Positions 10,800 through 19,853 are shown, numbered from the stretch's first letter. The stretch: DNA of 64,000 nucleotides from CAVTWH01 sp963850915 (GCA_963850915.1 CAWKND010000012.1:186001-250000); one strand, 5' to 3'. Numbers and translations: made by a program. The notes: a model not told the origin generated them from the sequence alone.

Positions 10800-13163
10800 G
10801 TGCACGTTAAAGTTTCTCGCGTGACCAGTGCCAGCCCGGTAGTGGCCTGGGTCGACCGGCCGGCCCCGGATGAGCTGCTGCGCCAGTTGACCCGTGGTCG
10901 GGTGGAGCCGCTGACGCACGTGGAGCGGGTACCGGCCCGGGAGGGCAGCACCGCACCGTGGCCGGAGTGGGTACCGACCGAGCTGCTGGCCCGGTTCAGC
11001 GCCCGCGGCGTCGAGCTGCCGTGGCGGCACCAGGTCGAGGCGGCCGAGTTGGCGCACGCGGGTACCCACGTGGTGATCTCCACCGGTACCGGCTCGGGCA
11101 AGTCGCTGGCCTATCAACTCCCGGTACTGTCCCGGCTGCTCACCGAGGCACGGGCCACCGCCCTCTACCTCGCACCCACCAAGGCACTCGCCGCCGACCA
11201 GGTACGCGCCGCCACCGCACTGGCCCCCGACGGTGTACGCCCGGCCGGGTACGACGGGGACACGCCGCGCGAGGAGCGGGAGTGGATCCGCGCCCACTCG
11301 CGGTTGATCCTCACCAACCCGGACATGCTGCACTACAGCCTGCTGCCCCGGCACGACGCCTGGGCTTCGTTCCTGCGCCGGCTGCGGTTCGTGGTGATCG
11401 ACGAGTGCCACGCCTACCGCGGTGTCTTCGGCTCGCACGTGGCACAGGTGATCCGTCGGCTGCGCCGGATCTGCGCCCGGTACGGCAGCGCGCCGACCTT
11501 CATCCTCGCCTCGGCGACCGCCGGTGATCCGGCCGGCTCGACTGGACGCCTCACCGGGCTGCCGGTGCGCGCGGTGACCGAGGACGCGTCGCCACGCGGC
11601 GGAATGACCTTCGCGCTGTGGGAGCCGCCACTGCTGCCCGGTCGCGGACTCGGACCGGACGGGGACGCCGCGCCGGTACGCAAGTCGGCGCTGCGCGAGG
11701 CTGCGGACCTGCTGGCCGACTCGGTCGTACACGGCGCCCGGACGCTGACCTTCATCCGCTCCCGCAAGGGCGCCGAACTGGTCGCCGCCAACGCCCGCCG
11801 GATGCTCGGCGAGGTCGCACCGGAGCTGGTCAACCGGGTGGCCGCCTACCGCGCCGGCTACCTGCGCGAGGATCGCCGGGCATTGGAGCAGGCGCTGTTC
11901 TCCGGCGAACTGCTCGGGCTGGCCTCCACCAACGCCCTCGAACTCGGTGTCGACCTGGTCGGGCTGGATGCCGTGGTGCTCGCCGGATATCCCGGGACGC
12001 TCGCCTCGCTGTGGCAGCAGGCCGGGCGGGCCGGCCGGGCAGGGCGCGAGGCGCTGTGCGTGTTCGTCGCGCGCGACGATCCACTCGACACCTATCTGGT
12101 ACACCATCCGGCGGCGCTGTTCGGGCGGCCGGTGGAGGCGACGGTACTCGACCCGACCAACCCGTACGTGCTGGCTCCGCACCTCTGCTCGGCGGCGGCC
12201 GAGTTGCCACTGACCCCGGCCGATCTGGAACTCTTCGGCGGGAAGCCGGCCACCGAGACGGTCGCCGTCCTGGTCGCGGCGGGGCATCTGCGTCGACGTC
12301 CGACCGGCTGGTACTGGGCGCGCGACGGGCGGCCCGAGGTGGACCTGCGCGGTACCGGCGGAGCCCCGGTCGCGATCGTCGAGGAGTCCACCGGCCGGCT
12401 GCTGGGTACCGTCGACCGCGGCGCTTCGCACGTGCAGGTACACACCGGCGCGGTACACCTGCACCAGGGAGTGTCGTACCTGGTGGACGAGCTGGACCTG
12501 GACGACGGGGTCGCGCTCGTACACGCCGAGGAGCCGGAGTGGAGTACCCACCCGCGGGACGTCACCAACCTGACCGTCGAGTCGGTCACCTCCTATGTGG
12601 ACGCCGGTCCGGTCGGGCTGTTCCTGGGTACCGTCGACGTCACCAACCAGGTGGTCAGCTACCAGCGCAGGCGACTGGGCTCCGGGGAGATCATCGACAC
12701 CCGGCCACTGGACCTGCCGGCTCGGCAGCTGACCACGACGGCCGTGTGGTGGACCATCTCGCCCGAGGCGCTGCGCCGCGCGGGAGTCGACCAGGCGGGA
12801 ATCCCCGGCGCGCTGCACGCTGCCGAACACGCCGCGATCGGGCTGCTGCCGCTGGTGGCGACCTGCGACCGGTGGGACATCGGCGGCCTCTCCACGGCAC
12901 TGCACCAGGACACCGAGGCGCCGACCGTGTTCGTCTACGACGGGCACCCGGGCGGGGCCGGATTCGCTGAGCGGGCCTACCACGTGGCGACCGAGTGGCT
13001 GGCGGCTACCCGGGAGGCGATCGCCACCTGCGGCTGCGAGACCGGCTGCCCGTCGTGCGTACAGTCGCCCAAGTGCGGCAACGGTAACGAGCCACTGGAC
13101 AAAGCAGCGGCGGTACGGGTGCTGGCGACGGTACTCGCGGCGCTTGCCGAGCGGCGTCTCTGA
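10800..13163 (+). CDS. DEAD/DEAH-box helicase of the MrfA/YprA type (DUF1998)
   Basis: A superfamily 2 helicase of 787 aa. Walker A is TGTGSGKS (about 95-102), the DEAH-like box is DECH, and a second RecA domain holds the motif QQAGRAGRAGR. The C-terminal DUF1998 region carries four clustered cysteines (CGCETGCPSC then CGNG), the metal-binding motif of MrfA. B. subtilis MrfA acts in mitomycin C repair; the homologue next to bldG in S. coelicolor is SCO3550. Start: GTG 10800 is preceded by AAAGGTAGG at good spacing; GTG 10821 is an alternative. The longer open frame upstream reads through the 24-bp repeats and was rejected. It converges with the tad operon, leaving 10 bases between stops. Confidence 0.88.
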   Translation: MHVKVSRVTSASPVVAWVDRPAPDELLRQLTRGRVEPLTHVERVPAREGSTAPWPEWVPTELLARFSARGVELPWRHQVEAAELAHAGTHVVISTGTGSGKSLAYQLPVLSRLLTEARATALYLAPTKALAADQVRAATALAPDGVRPAGYDGDTPREEREWIRAHSRLILTNPDMLHYSLLPRHDAWASFLRRLRFVVIDECHAYRGVFGSHVAQVIRRLRRICARYGSAPTFILASATAGDPAGSTGRLTGLPVRAVTEDASPRGGMTFALWEPPLLPGRGLGPDGDAAPVRKSALREAADLLADSVVHGARTLTFIRSRKGAELVAANARRMLGEVAPELVNRVAAYRAGYLREDRRALEQALFSGELLGLASTNALELGVDLVGLDAVVLAGYPGTLASLWQQAGRAGRAGREALCVFVARDDPLDTYLVHHPAALFGRPVEATVLDPTNPYVLAPHLCSAAAELPLTPADLELFGGKPATETVAVLVAAGHLRRRPTGWYWARDGRPEVDLRGTGGAPVAIVEESTGRLLGTVDRGASHVQVHTGAVHLHQGVSYLVDELDLDDGVALVHAEEPEWSTHPRDVTNLTVESVTSYVDAGPVGLFLGTVDVTNQVVSYQRRRLGSGEIIDTRPLDLPARQLTTTAVWWTISPEALRRAGVDQAGIPGALHAAEHAAIGLLPLVATCDRWDIGGLSTALHQDTEAPTVFVYDGHPGGAGFAERAYHVATEWLAATREAIATCGCETGCPSCVQSPKCGNGNEPLDKAAAVRVLATVLAALAERRL

Positions 13164-13173
13164 GCTGGCGATC

Positions 13174-13551
13174 TCAGTCTCCCACCGGGCCGGCTCGGGA
13201 GACGGCTCGTGCGGTGAGCGCCACCGCACCACCGACGTCGACCTCGGCGGTGACGGTCACGAACAGCCCGTCGAGTACGCAGCCGGCCAGCCGGGCATGG
13301 TTGGCCGCCACGATTTCGCCGGCCCGACCGCAAGCCGCTGCCGTACCCGCGTAGCCCAGCCGGGCGCCGCTGAGCGCACCGAGATCTGCTGCCGCCAGCG
13401 CCTGGTGCCGGGCGACCATGGCCGCGCCCGCCTGCGCCGCACCGATCCCGAACAGCACCACGACCGCGCCGGCCGCCACCAGCCAGACCGACGCCGAGCC
13501 CCGCTCGTCCCGCCACTGCCTGCCCGACACCAGGCGGCCAACCCGTCTCAC
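13174..13551 (-). CDS. TadE/G-like membrane protein of the helicase-tad neighbourhood
   Basis: A 125-aa protein with RGSASVWLVAAG leading into one membrane helix, then a small exported domain with two cysteines (ACGRAG, LAGCVLDG). This fits the TadE-like family found between the helicase and tad genes in actinobacteria (Rv3654c-like). GTG 13551 follows GGAGGAG. Two further in-frame GTG codons upstream, at 13644 (overlapping the tadE stop as GTGA) and about 13596, each follow a GAGGAG element because the junction is tandemly repeated. The N-terminus could therefore be up to 31 residues longer. It is the last gene of the tad operon and probably helps build or anchor the pilus. Confidence 0.75.
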   Translation of the reverse strand: MRRVGRLVSGRQWRDERGSASVWLVAAGAVVVLFGIGAAQAGAAMVARHQALAAADLGALSGARLGYAGTAAACGRAGEIVAANHARLAGCVLDGLFVTVTAEVDVGGAVALTARAVSRAGPVGD

Positions 13552-13575
13552 GCCTCCTCCGATGCCATCGCCTCG

Positions 13576-13685
13576 GCGCTGACCGTCACGCCAGTTCACG
13601 GCTCCTCTGCCACCGCATCGGCGCTGACCGTCACGCCAGCTCACGGCTCCTCCTCTGCCACCGCGTCGGCGCTGACGGTCACGCC
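13576..13685 (-). repeat. 45/48-bp tandem duplication of the tadE 3' end and gene junction
   Basis: Unit 13576-13620 (45 bases) and unit 13621-13668 (48 bases) repeat the end of tadE that continues from 13669. Each unit has, on the minus strand, GTGACSGTCAGCGCC, a GAGGAG element and GTGA, that is, a ribosome binding site with overlapping stop and start. Both lengths are multiples of three. Confidence 0.9.
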
Positions 13686-13982
13686 GGGCAGCCGGCCACC
13701 GAGCGGGCGTACGGTCACGGAAACCTTGGCGTGCACCAGATCCCCCTCGGTCCACACCGAGACGGCGGCACCGGCGGGCGCGCGGCGACGGGCCGCCGTG
13801 CCCCCGTCTCCGCCCCGGGCAGCGGCGAGCGCCGCGTCCCGGGCGGCATCCACGCAGCGCATCCGGGTCAGTACGGCGTTCACCGTCCCGATCGAGAAGA
13901 GCAGCAGCAGGATCAGCGCGGGCAGCGCGACCGCGAACTCGGCGGTCGCGCTGCCCCGGTCACCCCGGAGGCGACGGTTCAC
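13641..13982 (-). CDS. TadE-type minor pilin
   Basis: A 113-aa protein starting MNRRLRGDRGSATAEFAVALP, with an N-terminal charged tip, the Gly-Ser-Ala-Thr-Ala-Glu-Phe signature of TadE and a single hydrophobic helix. TadE-like pseudopilins are cut by a prepilin peptidase and take part in Flp pilus assembly. Its ATG overlaps the stop of the pilin gene (ATGA, 13979-13982), showing translational coupling. The last 15 codons are copied twice more after the stop. The cytoplasmic-side R/K tip and the short extracellular domain are normal for the family. Confidence 0.82.
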   Translation of the reverse strand: MNRRLRGDRGSATAEFAVALPALILLLLFSIGTVNAVLTRMRCVDAARDAALAAARGGDGGTAARRRAPAGAAVSVWTEGDLVHAKVSVTVRPLGGRLPGVTVSADAVAEEEP

Positions 13983-14149
13983 TGGAGAGCCCGCTGGACG
14001 ATGCCGGACAGCGCGGTCTGGATCTTGTCGGAGGTCAGCACTTTGAGCAGTACGCCGGCAAAGGCGACCGCGGCGAGTGTCCCGACGGCGTACTCGGCGG
14101 TGTTCATCCCGGCGTCGCCACGCAACCGGGCCCGTAGCCTGCGAATCAC
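13979..14149 (-). CDS. Flp-type pilin subunit (DUF4244-like)
   Basis: A 56-aa protein: a short Arg-rich leader, then GMNTAEYAVGTLAAVAFAG and one membrane helix. The glycine before MNTAEYA with a glutamate at +5 is the class IVb prepilin cleavage pattern, so this is the likely major Flp pilin. GTG 14149 follows GAGAGGAG. It lies between tadC and tadE and overlaps tadE by four bases. The family keeps the sequence MNTAEYA nearly unchanged in actinobacteria. Confidence 0.85.
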   Translation of the reverse strand: MIRRLRARLRGDAGMNTAEYAVGTLAAVAFAGVLLKVLTSDKIQTALSGIVQRALQ

Positions 14150-14159
14150 AGTGCTCCTC

Positions 14160-14759
14160 TCAACGCAGTACGTCACCGAGGACGGCGACGATCACCGGTA
14201 CGACCCCGGCGACGACAAAGGCGGGCAGGAAGCACAGCCCGAGCGGGAGTACCAGCAGCACGCCAGCCCGCTGCGCACGCGCCTGTGCCCGGCTGGCGGC
14301 GTACCCGCGCAGGTCGTCGGCGAGCCGGCCGAAGGCACTGGACAGCGCTGCTCCGCTGTCGGCGGCGCGTACCACCACCGTGGCCAGCCGCCCGCCACCC
14401 GGCAGCTCAACCAGCGGAGTCCACGCACGCGCAGGCGGCGCACCCCGGGCCAACGCCTCGGCGACCTGTGCCAACCGCGAACCCAGCGCGCCACCCACCT
14501 CACCGGCTACCAACTCGACGGCGCCGGCGACCGGCAGCCCAGCCCGTAGCACGGCACCCAGCAGATCGAGTGCGAAGGGCAGCGCCGCCGTGGCACTCTC
14601 CCGTTCGCGGCGCACAGTGACCGGTTCGACCCGGCGCAGCAGCCGGTACCCCACCAGCCCGGCAACCAGCGCGGCGACCGCCCCGGGCCAGGAGCCGAGC
14701 AGCAGGTACCCGAGGATCCCAGCGCACACAGCGCCGCAGAGTGACCGCGCCCGACTCAT
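14160..14759 (-). CDS. tadC: TadC-like inner membrane platform protein (T2SSF domain)
   Basis: A 199-aa protein with an N-terminal hydrophobic pair (LCGAVCAGILGYLLLG and the following helix), a cytoplasmic GspF/T2SSF domain with ELPGGGRLATVVVRAADSG, and C-terminal helices ending VVPVIVAVLGDVLR. TadC and TadB form the membrane base on which the TadA ATPase works. The ATG at 14759 overlaps the tadB stop by four bases. The protein is short compared with proteobacterial TadC (about 300 aa), usual for actinobacterial versions. Confidence 0.82.
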   Translation of the reverse strand: MSRARSLCGAVCAGILGYLLLGSWPGAVAALVAGLVGYRLLRRVEPVTVRRERESATAALPFALDLLGAVLRAGLPVAGAVELVAGEVGGALGSRLAQVAEALARGAPPARAWTPLVELPGGGRLATVVVRAADSGAALSSAFGRLADDLRGYAASRAQARAQRAGVLLVLPLGLCFLPAFVVAGVVPVIVAVLGDVLR

Positions 14760-15532
14760 CCGGCCGACTCCGTTGTCTCGCGGGCGATCCGGGCAACCCA
14801 GCCGAGCCCGCCAAGCTGGAAGGCGAGCGCGACCACCACGCAACCCGCCCCCAACCGGGTGTGCAGCAGCTCGTACCCCGGATCGACGCCGAGGGTGTAC
14901 CCGAGCCCCACGCCTGCCAGCGGCAGCGCGGCGAGCAGCCAACTGGTCGCGGTGGCACCGGCCGCCTGCGCGGCACTGTGCAGCGCCGCCGCTCGCCGCG
15001 CACGCAGGTCCGCGTCGAGCCGGTCGAGCAGGTCGGCCAGCGGCGCACCGGCCGCCTCGGCGATCTGCACCGCCACGTGTACCCGCTCGCGGACGAGTAC
15101 GACCAGCGCCGGCGACTCCCCGGCCAACTCGACCGCCACGCCGGCCAGTGCTGCTCCGGGCGGTCGACCGGCACGCAGGTCGGCGCCGAGCGCGACGACG
15201 GCGTCCATGGCAGCCGCCTCGGCGAGCGCGTGCCGGGTACGCCGCTCCCGTTGCTGCACAAGGCGGACAGCAAGCCCCGTGTACACCCCTGCGGCAAGCG
15301 CTGCCACCGGCCCGGCGACCCAGATCACGGCAACCGCGGCGATCAGCGCCGCGCCGGCCACGGTCGGCCATGGCCTGATCAGGAGCCACGCCGCCGCACG
15401 ACGCCTGCGTACGCCGCCACCTGCCAACCCCCGCAGCCGCCCCCGGACCACCCAACGCCTGAACAGCGAACGAGGCCGTCGCTTGAGCGTCCAACGCCCG
15501 AACAGCGACCCGCGCTGACCGGAGCTGGTCAC
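14756..15532 (-). CDS. tadB: TadB-like inner membrane platform protein (T2SSF domain)
   Basis: A 258-aa protein. A basic N-terminus is followed by two membrane helices (about residues 45-90), a T2SSF cytoplasmic domain and two C-terminal helices near LLAALPLAGVGLGYTLG. It pairs with TadC in the Flp pilus base. The GTG at 15532 overlaps the tadA stop as GTGA (15529-15532), so the longer open frame upstream, which would run inside tadA, is not needed. The N-terminal 25 residues contain a loose repeat (two similar FRRW/FGRW segments). Confidence 0.82.
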   Translation of the reverse strand: MTSSGQRGSLFGRWTLKRRPRSLFRRWVVRGRLRGLAGGGVRRRRAAAWLLIRPWPTVAGAALIAAVAVIWVAGPVAALAAGVYTGLAVRLVQQRERRTRHALAEAAAMDAVVALGADLRAGRPPGAALAGVAVELAGESPALVVLVRERVHVAVQIAEAAGAPLADLLDRLDADLRARRAAALHSAAQAAGATATSWLLAALPLAGVGLGYTLGVDPGYELLHTRLGAGCVVVALAFQLGGLGWVARIARETTESAG

Positions 15533-16632
15533 GGCCGGTTCCCGACCCGAGCCGGCAGCGCCGGCGCACTGTTCCGGGTCGACGGCACAGAACCGTTGCC
15601 ACGCAATAGACTCAACGCGACGACCGGGCGTACCCCGCGCTCCTCCAGCAATCGGCTGAGTGCTCCGGCGGCTGGACCGGGGCCGCGGGTACCGTGCCAG
15701 GCGCTCACCGCGGTCACCACCCGCCCGCCGGTACCGGGCAGCAGTACGCACACCTCCTCGACACACCGGCCGGTGGGCGTACGCCGGACCTGGATCACCA
15801 CCCGCAGCCCGGCACCGATCTGCGCGTGCAGCGCCTCCCGGGGTACCCCGCCGAAGAGCCCCAACGCCTCCAGCCGGGCCGGTACGTCGGCTGCGGTGTT
15901 GGCGTGCAGGGTGGCGGCGCTACCCTCGTGGCCGGTGTTCAGCGCGCCGAGCATGTCGATGACCTCGGCTCCCCGGATCTCGCCGACCACCAGGCGATCC
16001 GGGCGCATCCGCAGCGCCTGGCGTACCAGCTCGCGCAGGCCCACCTCGCCCGCGCCCTCCACGTTGGCCGGCCGGCTCTGCAGCGCCACCAGGTGGGGAT
16101 GCTCGGGGCGCAGCTCGGCACAGTCTTCGACCAACACGATGCGCTCGGTCGGCGGTACCAGCCCGAGCAGCACACCGAGCAGAGTCGTCTTGCCGCTGCC
16201 CGCGCCCCCGGTGACCAGGTAGGACAGGCGTGCCTGGACGATCGCGAGGAGCAGCGCGGCACCGGGCGCCGAGACGGTACCCGAGTCGACCAGGTCACCG
16301 AGGCGCAGAGCCTTGCGGCGGAAGGTACGCAGCGAGAGCAGTGGACCGGGCGCGGCGATCGGCGGGAGTACGGCGTGCACGCGGGTACCGTCGCCGAGCT
16401 GGCAGTCGACGAATGGTGAGCCTTCGTCCAAGCGGCGACCGGCTGCCGCGGCGAGGCGCTGGGCGAGCCGGCGTACATCCGCGGGTGTACCCACGTCGAC
16501 CGCCGCCCGGACCAGCCCGTACCCCCGGTCGACCCAGACCTCGTCCCGGTTGACCAGTAGGTCGGTGACCTCGGGGTCGAGCAGCAGCCCGGTCAGCGGG
16601 CCGGCCCCGGCCAACTGCACGGCGCTGCTCAC
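15529..16632 (-). CDS. tadA: TadA/CpaF-type secretion ATPase
   Basis: A 367-aa secretion ATPase that powers Flp pilus assembly. Walker A is GGAGSGKTT (142-150); the Asp box region reads VLVEDCAELRPEHPH; Walker B-like VVGEIRGAEVIDM and the His box GHEGSAATLHAN follow, all as in CpaF/TadA proteins. GTG 16632 overlaps the stop of ssd (GTGA 16629-16632). It should sit at the cytoplasmic face with TadB and TadC. The C-terminal 50 residues after the ATPase core are variable. Nothing essential appears missing. Confidence 0.92.
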   Translation of the reverse strand: MSSAVQLAGAGPLTGLLLDPEVTDLLVNRDEVWVDRGYGLVRAAVDVGTPADVRRLAQRLAAAAGRRLDEGSPFVDCQLGDGTRVHAVLPPIAAPGPLLSLRTFRRKALRLGDLVDSGTVSAPGAALLLAIVQARLSYLVTGGAGSGKTTLLGVLLGLVPPTERIVLVEDCAELRPEHPHLVALQSRPANVEGAGEVGLRELVRQALRMRPDRLVVGEIRGAEVIDMLGALNTGHEGSAATLHANTAADVPARLEALGLFGGVPREALHAQIGAGLRVVIQVRRTPTGRCVEEVCVLLPGTGGRVVTAVSAWHGTRGPGPAAGALSRLLEERGVRPVVALSLLRGNGSVPSTRNSAPALPARVGNRP

Positions 16633-17873
16633 GCGGCGTCCCGCATGCCGGTGACGCCGAGATCGCCGAGGATTCGCCGGCACAGCTCGGCCAGCGGACC
16701 GCGACCGTCACCTGCGGGGGCGACGCCGCTCTCCAGATCGCGGGCCAGGCCAGGCTCGGGGCGCAGGTACCCGGCGAGCGGCAGGCCGAGCGCCGCCGTC
16801 ACGTCCTGCGGCCGCAGTCCGCCCGGTGCCGGTCCACGTACCACGACGGCGAGCCGGTCACAGTGCTGCCGGGCCGCCTCCGCGACCCGCACCGCCGCCG
16901 CACACGCGCGCAGTTCGGCCGGGACGACCACGTAGGCCCGCTCCGCCTCGGCCAGCGCCAGTAGCGCCGCGTCGTCAAAGCGTCGCGGCAGGTCCACCAC
17001 GACCAGGTCGCTGCCGCGCCGGGCGGTGGCGAGCGTGCTGACCAGAGCATCGACGGGTACCCGTGGAGCCGGCGACCGGTCGAACGACAGTGTCGCCAGC
17101 CCCGCCTGCCGGGGCAGTGCCTGCACGACGGCCGGCGTACCTGCCGCCAGCCCCGGCCAGCGCAGCCCGTCCAGCTCCTCCCAGCCCAGTACCAGGTCGA
17201 GTCCGCCGCCCAGTGGATCCGCGTCGACCAGTACCGTCGCCGCTCCGCACCGGGCCGCGGTGACCGCCAACCCGGTGGCGAACACGCTGGCTCCGGCGCC
17301 GCCCCGACCACCGATGACGGCGACCAGCACACCCCGCCCGCGCCGCACCCCGGCCGCCGGAGAGCGCAGGTCGGCCGCCGCCGACCGGGGTCTGACGGCC
17401 GCGCCCGGCGGGTTGGTTTCCTTGCGCCGAGCCAGCTCGGCGACGCCCAGACCGGAGCTCGACCGGTCCAGCGCCGGCCAGTCGGAGTGCTCCGCAGCCG
17501 GATCGGCGAGCCGCGGAAGGGGAGTAGCCGGGTCGTCGAGGGCGAGTCGGCGGGCCAGCCACGCCTCGGCTGCCGGCAGCGCCGCGATGTGTTCGGCGTG
17601 CAGTTCGTCGGCGACCGTCCAGTCCGGCGGCCCCACACCGTCGAAGCGGCCGACGACCACCAGGTCACGCCGCCGGTTCAGGCCGGCGCGGGCACAGGCG
17701 GTCGCCAGGTCGATGCCGACCAGTACGAGTGGTGCGGCGGTGTATCCGAGGCGGGCGGACGGGACGTCGGGTGCCACGTCGAGCAGTACGTCCACGCTCG
17801 CGGCGATGCGTACCAGCTCGTCGAGCAGGTGCACGTCGCCGGTCACCAGCAAGGGACGGCGGTGGATAGCCAT
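16629..17873 (-). CDS. ssd: Ssd/CpaE-like MinD-family protein of the tad operon
   Basis: The 414-aa protein starts at ATG 17873 after GGGAGG. The first 150 residues form a receiver-like domain typical of CpaE/Ssd. The C-terminal half is a ParA/MinD-type domain whose P-loop reads GGRGGAGAS (188-196), without the usual signature lysine; VLVDADPLGGGLD is the switch region. M. tuberculosis Ssd (Rv3660c), encoded in the same place, was described as a septum-site regulator, while CpaE places pilus machinery at the pole. It is first in the tad operon (ssd-tadA-tadB-tadC-pilin-tadE-tadE-like). The atypical P-loop is shared by this family and may lower ATPase activity. Confidence 0.85.
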   Translation of the reverse strand: MAIHRRPLLVTGDVHLLDELVRIAASVDVLLDVAPDVPSARLGYTAAPLVLVGIDLATACARAGLNRRRDLVVVGRFDGVGPPDWTVADELHAEHIAALPAAEAWLARRLALDDPATPLPRLADPAAEHSDWPALDRSSSGLGVAELARRKETNPPGAAVRPRSAAADLRSPAAGVRRGRGVLVAVIGGRGGAGASVFATGLAVTAARCGAATVLVDADPLGGGLDLVLGWEELDGLRWPGLAAGTPAVVQALPRQAGLATLSFDRSPAPRVPVDALVSTLATARRGSDLVVVDLPRRFDDAALLALAEAERAYVVVPAELRACAAAVRVAEAARQHCDRLAVVVRGPAPGGLRPQDVTAALGLPLAGYLRPEPGLARDLESGVAPAGDGRGPLAELCRRILGDLGVTGMRDAA

Positions 17874-18047
17874 CGGTGGCCTCCCGGGTCGCGAAGCGAT
17901 CTGACCCGAGCACCGTGGCAGGCCCGGAAGCACCGGACCAACGGCCGAAACCGTGAACTGTGGACAGCGAGGGTACCTGTGGAAATCCCAGGGCGAAGCC
18001 AAACGATCTGCTATGCGTACCCCGTCGGGCAGCCTTTCCTGCCGACC

Positions 18048-18593
18048 CTAGGCCGGCGCATCCGCTGCAACGCCAGCGCTCGACGCCGTGACCGCCCGCC
18101 GCATCGCCACCCGTGGCCACCGGTCGAGCCCGCGCCGCGCCTCCGCCGCCCGGATCGCCCGCAGCTGCGGACCCAGTTCATCGCCGCCCAGCTCAACAAA
18201 GCCCAGCCGCGCGTAGTAGGGCGCATTCCACGGAACATCAACAAAAGTCGTCAGGGTCAACGCCGGAAACCCAGCATCAGCCGTGCGCCGGTCCAGCTCC
18301 TCGAGCAACTCCCGGCCGATCCCCCGACGCGCCCAATCGGGGTGTACGGAGACCTGCTCCACGTGTGCGTTCGCGTCCACCGGCTCCCACGCCAGGTACG
18401 CCACCGGCACGTCCAGCCCGTCAACCGCGACCAGTAGCCGCCCGTCCCGTTGGTACACCGCCAACTCGGGCACACTGAACGGCTCGTCGTCCGCGATTTC
18501 CGCCATGCCCAGTGCCCGGAACCCGGTACCAGCAGCCCGCTCGATCTCCTGCAGTACCGGAAAGTCCACCGGCTCCGCCATCCGTACCCGCAC
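18048..18593 (-). CDS. GNAT-family N-acetyltransferase
   Basis: A 181-aa acetyltransferase with the acetyl-CoA binding signature around VSVHPDWARRGIGRELL (R/Q-x-x-G-x-G/A) and a typical GNAT end, WNAPYYARLGFVEL. It should transfer an acetyl group to an amine of a small molecule or protein; the substrate is unknown. GTG 18593 is used as start; ATG 18581 is also possible. It lies between the tad operon and a divergent 331-aa gene, with 96 bases shared as promoter region. Confidence 0.82.
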   Translation of the reverse strand: MRVRMAEPVDFPVLQEIERAAGTGFRALGMAEIADDEPFSVPELAVYQRDGRLLVAVDGLDVPVAYLAWEPVDANAHVEQVSVHPDWARRGIGRELLEELDRRTADAGFPALTLTTFVDVPWNAPYYARLGFVELGGDELGPQLRAIRAAEARRGLDRWPRVAMRRAVTASSAGVAADAPA

Positions 18594-18689
18594 CGCCCCA
18601 TTCTGCGCCGCAACGGCGTGCCCGTTCCCCGACCCGGTTACCTGTCGCCTCCCGAACTGGCTGGTGGTGACGCCCTAGACTGCGCGACC

Positions 18690-19685
18690 GTGACAGAGAT
18701 CGTGGTACTCGGTGAAGTGACCTGCCCATCGGGCGAGCTGGTACTCATGGACGGCGGCTACCTTGGGCTGTGGTCCGGCGCGGGCGCACCGGAGGCGGTC
18801 CGGGAAGACACTGACCGACCGGCCACGGACTTCGAGATTGTCGGACCTGATGCGGAGGTCGCGGCACGGACCTTCGATCGCCAGTCCGGCTGCACGCTCT
18901 ACGACATCCCGCAGCACGGCGTCGCCGAGTTCACCACGTTGTTCAACCGTCACTGCGCCGAACGCGGTCTACACGCGGAATTGCGCGCTTTCCCGCAACA
19001 GGTACCACACCGCGACCGGACGCGGCGAGCGATCGCATCAGGCGACCCCGACTTTGTCATCACCGGTGTATCCGTCGTTCCGGTCGGCGGTCTGCCGACT
19101 GACCGACCGCTCCTGGTTGTTGGCGTCCAAAGCACCGATTGGGGATGGACGCACATCCGCATCACGGTAAGCGAGGAGCCCGTCGCGCAGGTCATGCCAC
19201 TGGGCGGCCTCGCCGTCGATAATGCGCGCTTCGTGTTCGCCGACGCCGACGCGCTGGGTGCGTGGGTACACGACGCGCCTATCGACGGCCTCGCGGATGT
19301 CGTGCTCTGGGGTCTGCACGGTGCCGAGATCGCAGCGGAATTCGGAGCTCTGCCCACCACCCTTGCCGGCGAGTCAAACTTCGGCTGGCTCAACCTGCCC
19401 GTCGAAGAGGCGTACGCCAAGGCAGTCGCCCTGGATGACCTTCGCAACAGCGGTACCGGCCGGAAGTTCAATTACGACTTTCGTCCGCACTCGCACCACT
19501 GGCGGGTGATGGCCGATGTCCGCGCCGCCGAGCACGAGGCCGCCACCATTGAGGTCGGCGGCGCACGCCTCATGTTCGCCATGACATCGGTGGGCGACGG
19601 CTTCTTCCCGGTAAACGTCGAACTCGACGCGGCCGGATCTCCGGTCGCTATCCAGATCTCGATCGCCGACGAGAGCGACGAGTAG
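18690..19685 (+). CDS. Hypothetical protein, possibly DUF4241-like
   Basis: A 331-aa soluble protein with no signal peptide or membrane helix. The start LGEVTCPSGELVLMDGGYLG and the end VGDGFFPVNVELDAAGSPV resemble the opening and closing of DUF4241 proteins, but I cannot confirm membership. The central segment holds VQSTDWGWTHIRI and VVLWGLHGAEIAAEFG. Base use differs from neighbours: it is visibly less GC-rich and has 6 GTAC in 996 bases, against 24 in the 1,473 bases at the window start. A TAGACT hexamer ends 8 bases before the GTG, suggesting a leaderless message. Hairpins close the gene downstream. It looks like an accessory gene of unknown function. Confidence 0.6.
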   Translation: MTEIVVLGEVTCPSGELVLMDGGYLGLWSGAGAPEAVREDTDRPATDFEIVGPDAEVAARTFDRQSGCTLYDIPQHGVAEFTTLFNRHCAERGLHAELRAFPQQVPHRDRTRRAIASGDPDFVITGVSVVPVGGLPTDRPLLVVGVQSTDWGWTHIRITVSEEPVAQVMPLGGLAVDNARFVFADADALGAWVHDAPIDGLADVVLWGLHGAEIAAEFGALPTTLAGESNFGWLNLPVEEAYAKAVALDDLRNSGTGRKFNYDFRPHSHHWRVMADVRAAEHEAATIEVGGARLMFAMTSVGDGFFPVNVELDAAGSPVAIQISIADESDE

Positions 19686-19752
19686 CGTCGGCGGCGGCCG
19701 GGTACGTGCGGTGTCGGTCAGTGTCGCCGGATCTCTGGGGTTGGTTGGAGAT

Positions 19753-19853
19753 GGGACGACCCCCGTCGGGGGGTGACGGGGGTCGTCGGGGTTCGGCTCC
19801 CGGGGGGGTCGAGCCGAACCGTCTCGGCACACGCGGGGGGTGCGTACTGCCGA
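19753..19853 (+). terminator. Cluster of three hairpins after the 331-aa gene
   Basis: The first hairpin is a perfect 13-bp stem (19753-19765 with 19773-19785, 7-base loop). The second pairs GTTCGGCTC (19789-19797) with GAGCCGAAC (19809-19817). The third pairs TCTCGGCA (19820-19827) with TGCCGAGA (19846-19853). None has a clear T tract. Stacked hairpins directly after a gene end are best read as transcription termination or insulation. Confidence 0.65.

Noticed and set aside
10514..11101. Minus-strand frame through the 24-bp repeats and helicase start
   Set aside because: Composed of the repeat plus antisense helicase sequence; no domain. The repeat is better treated as non-coding.
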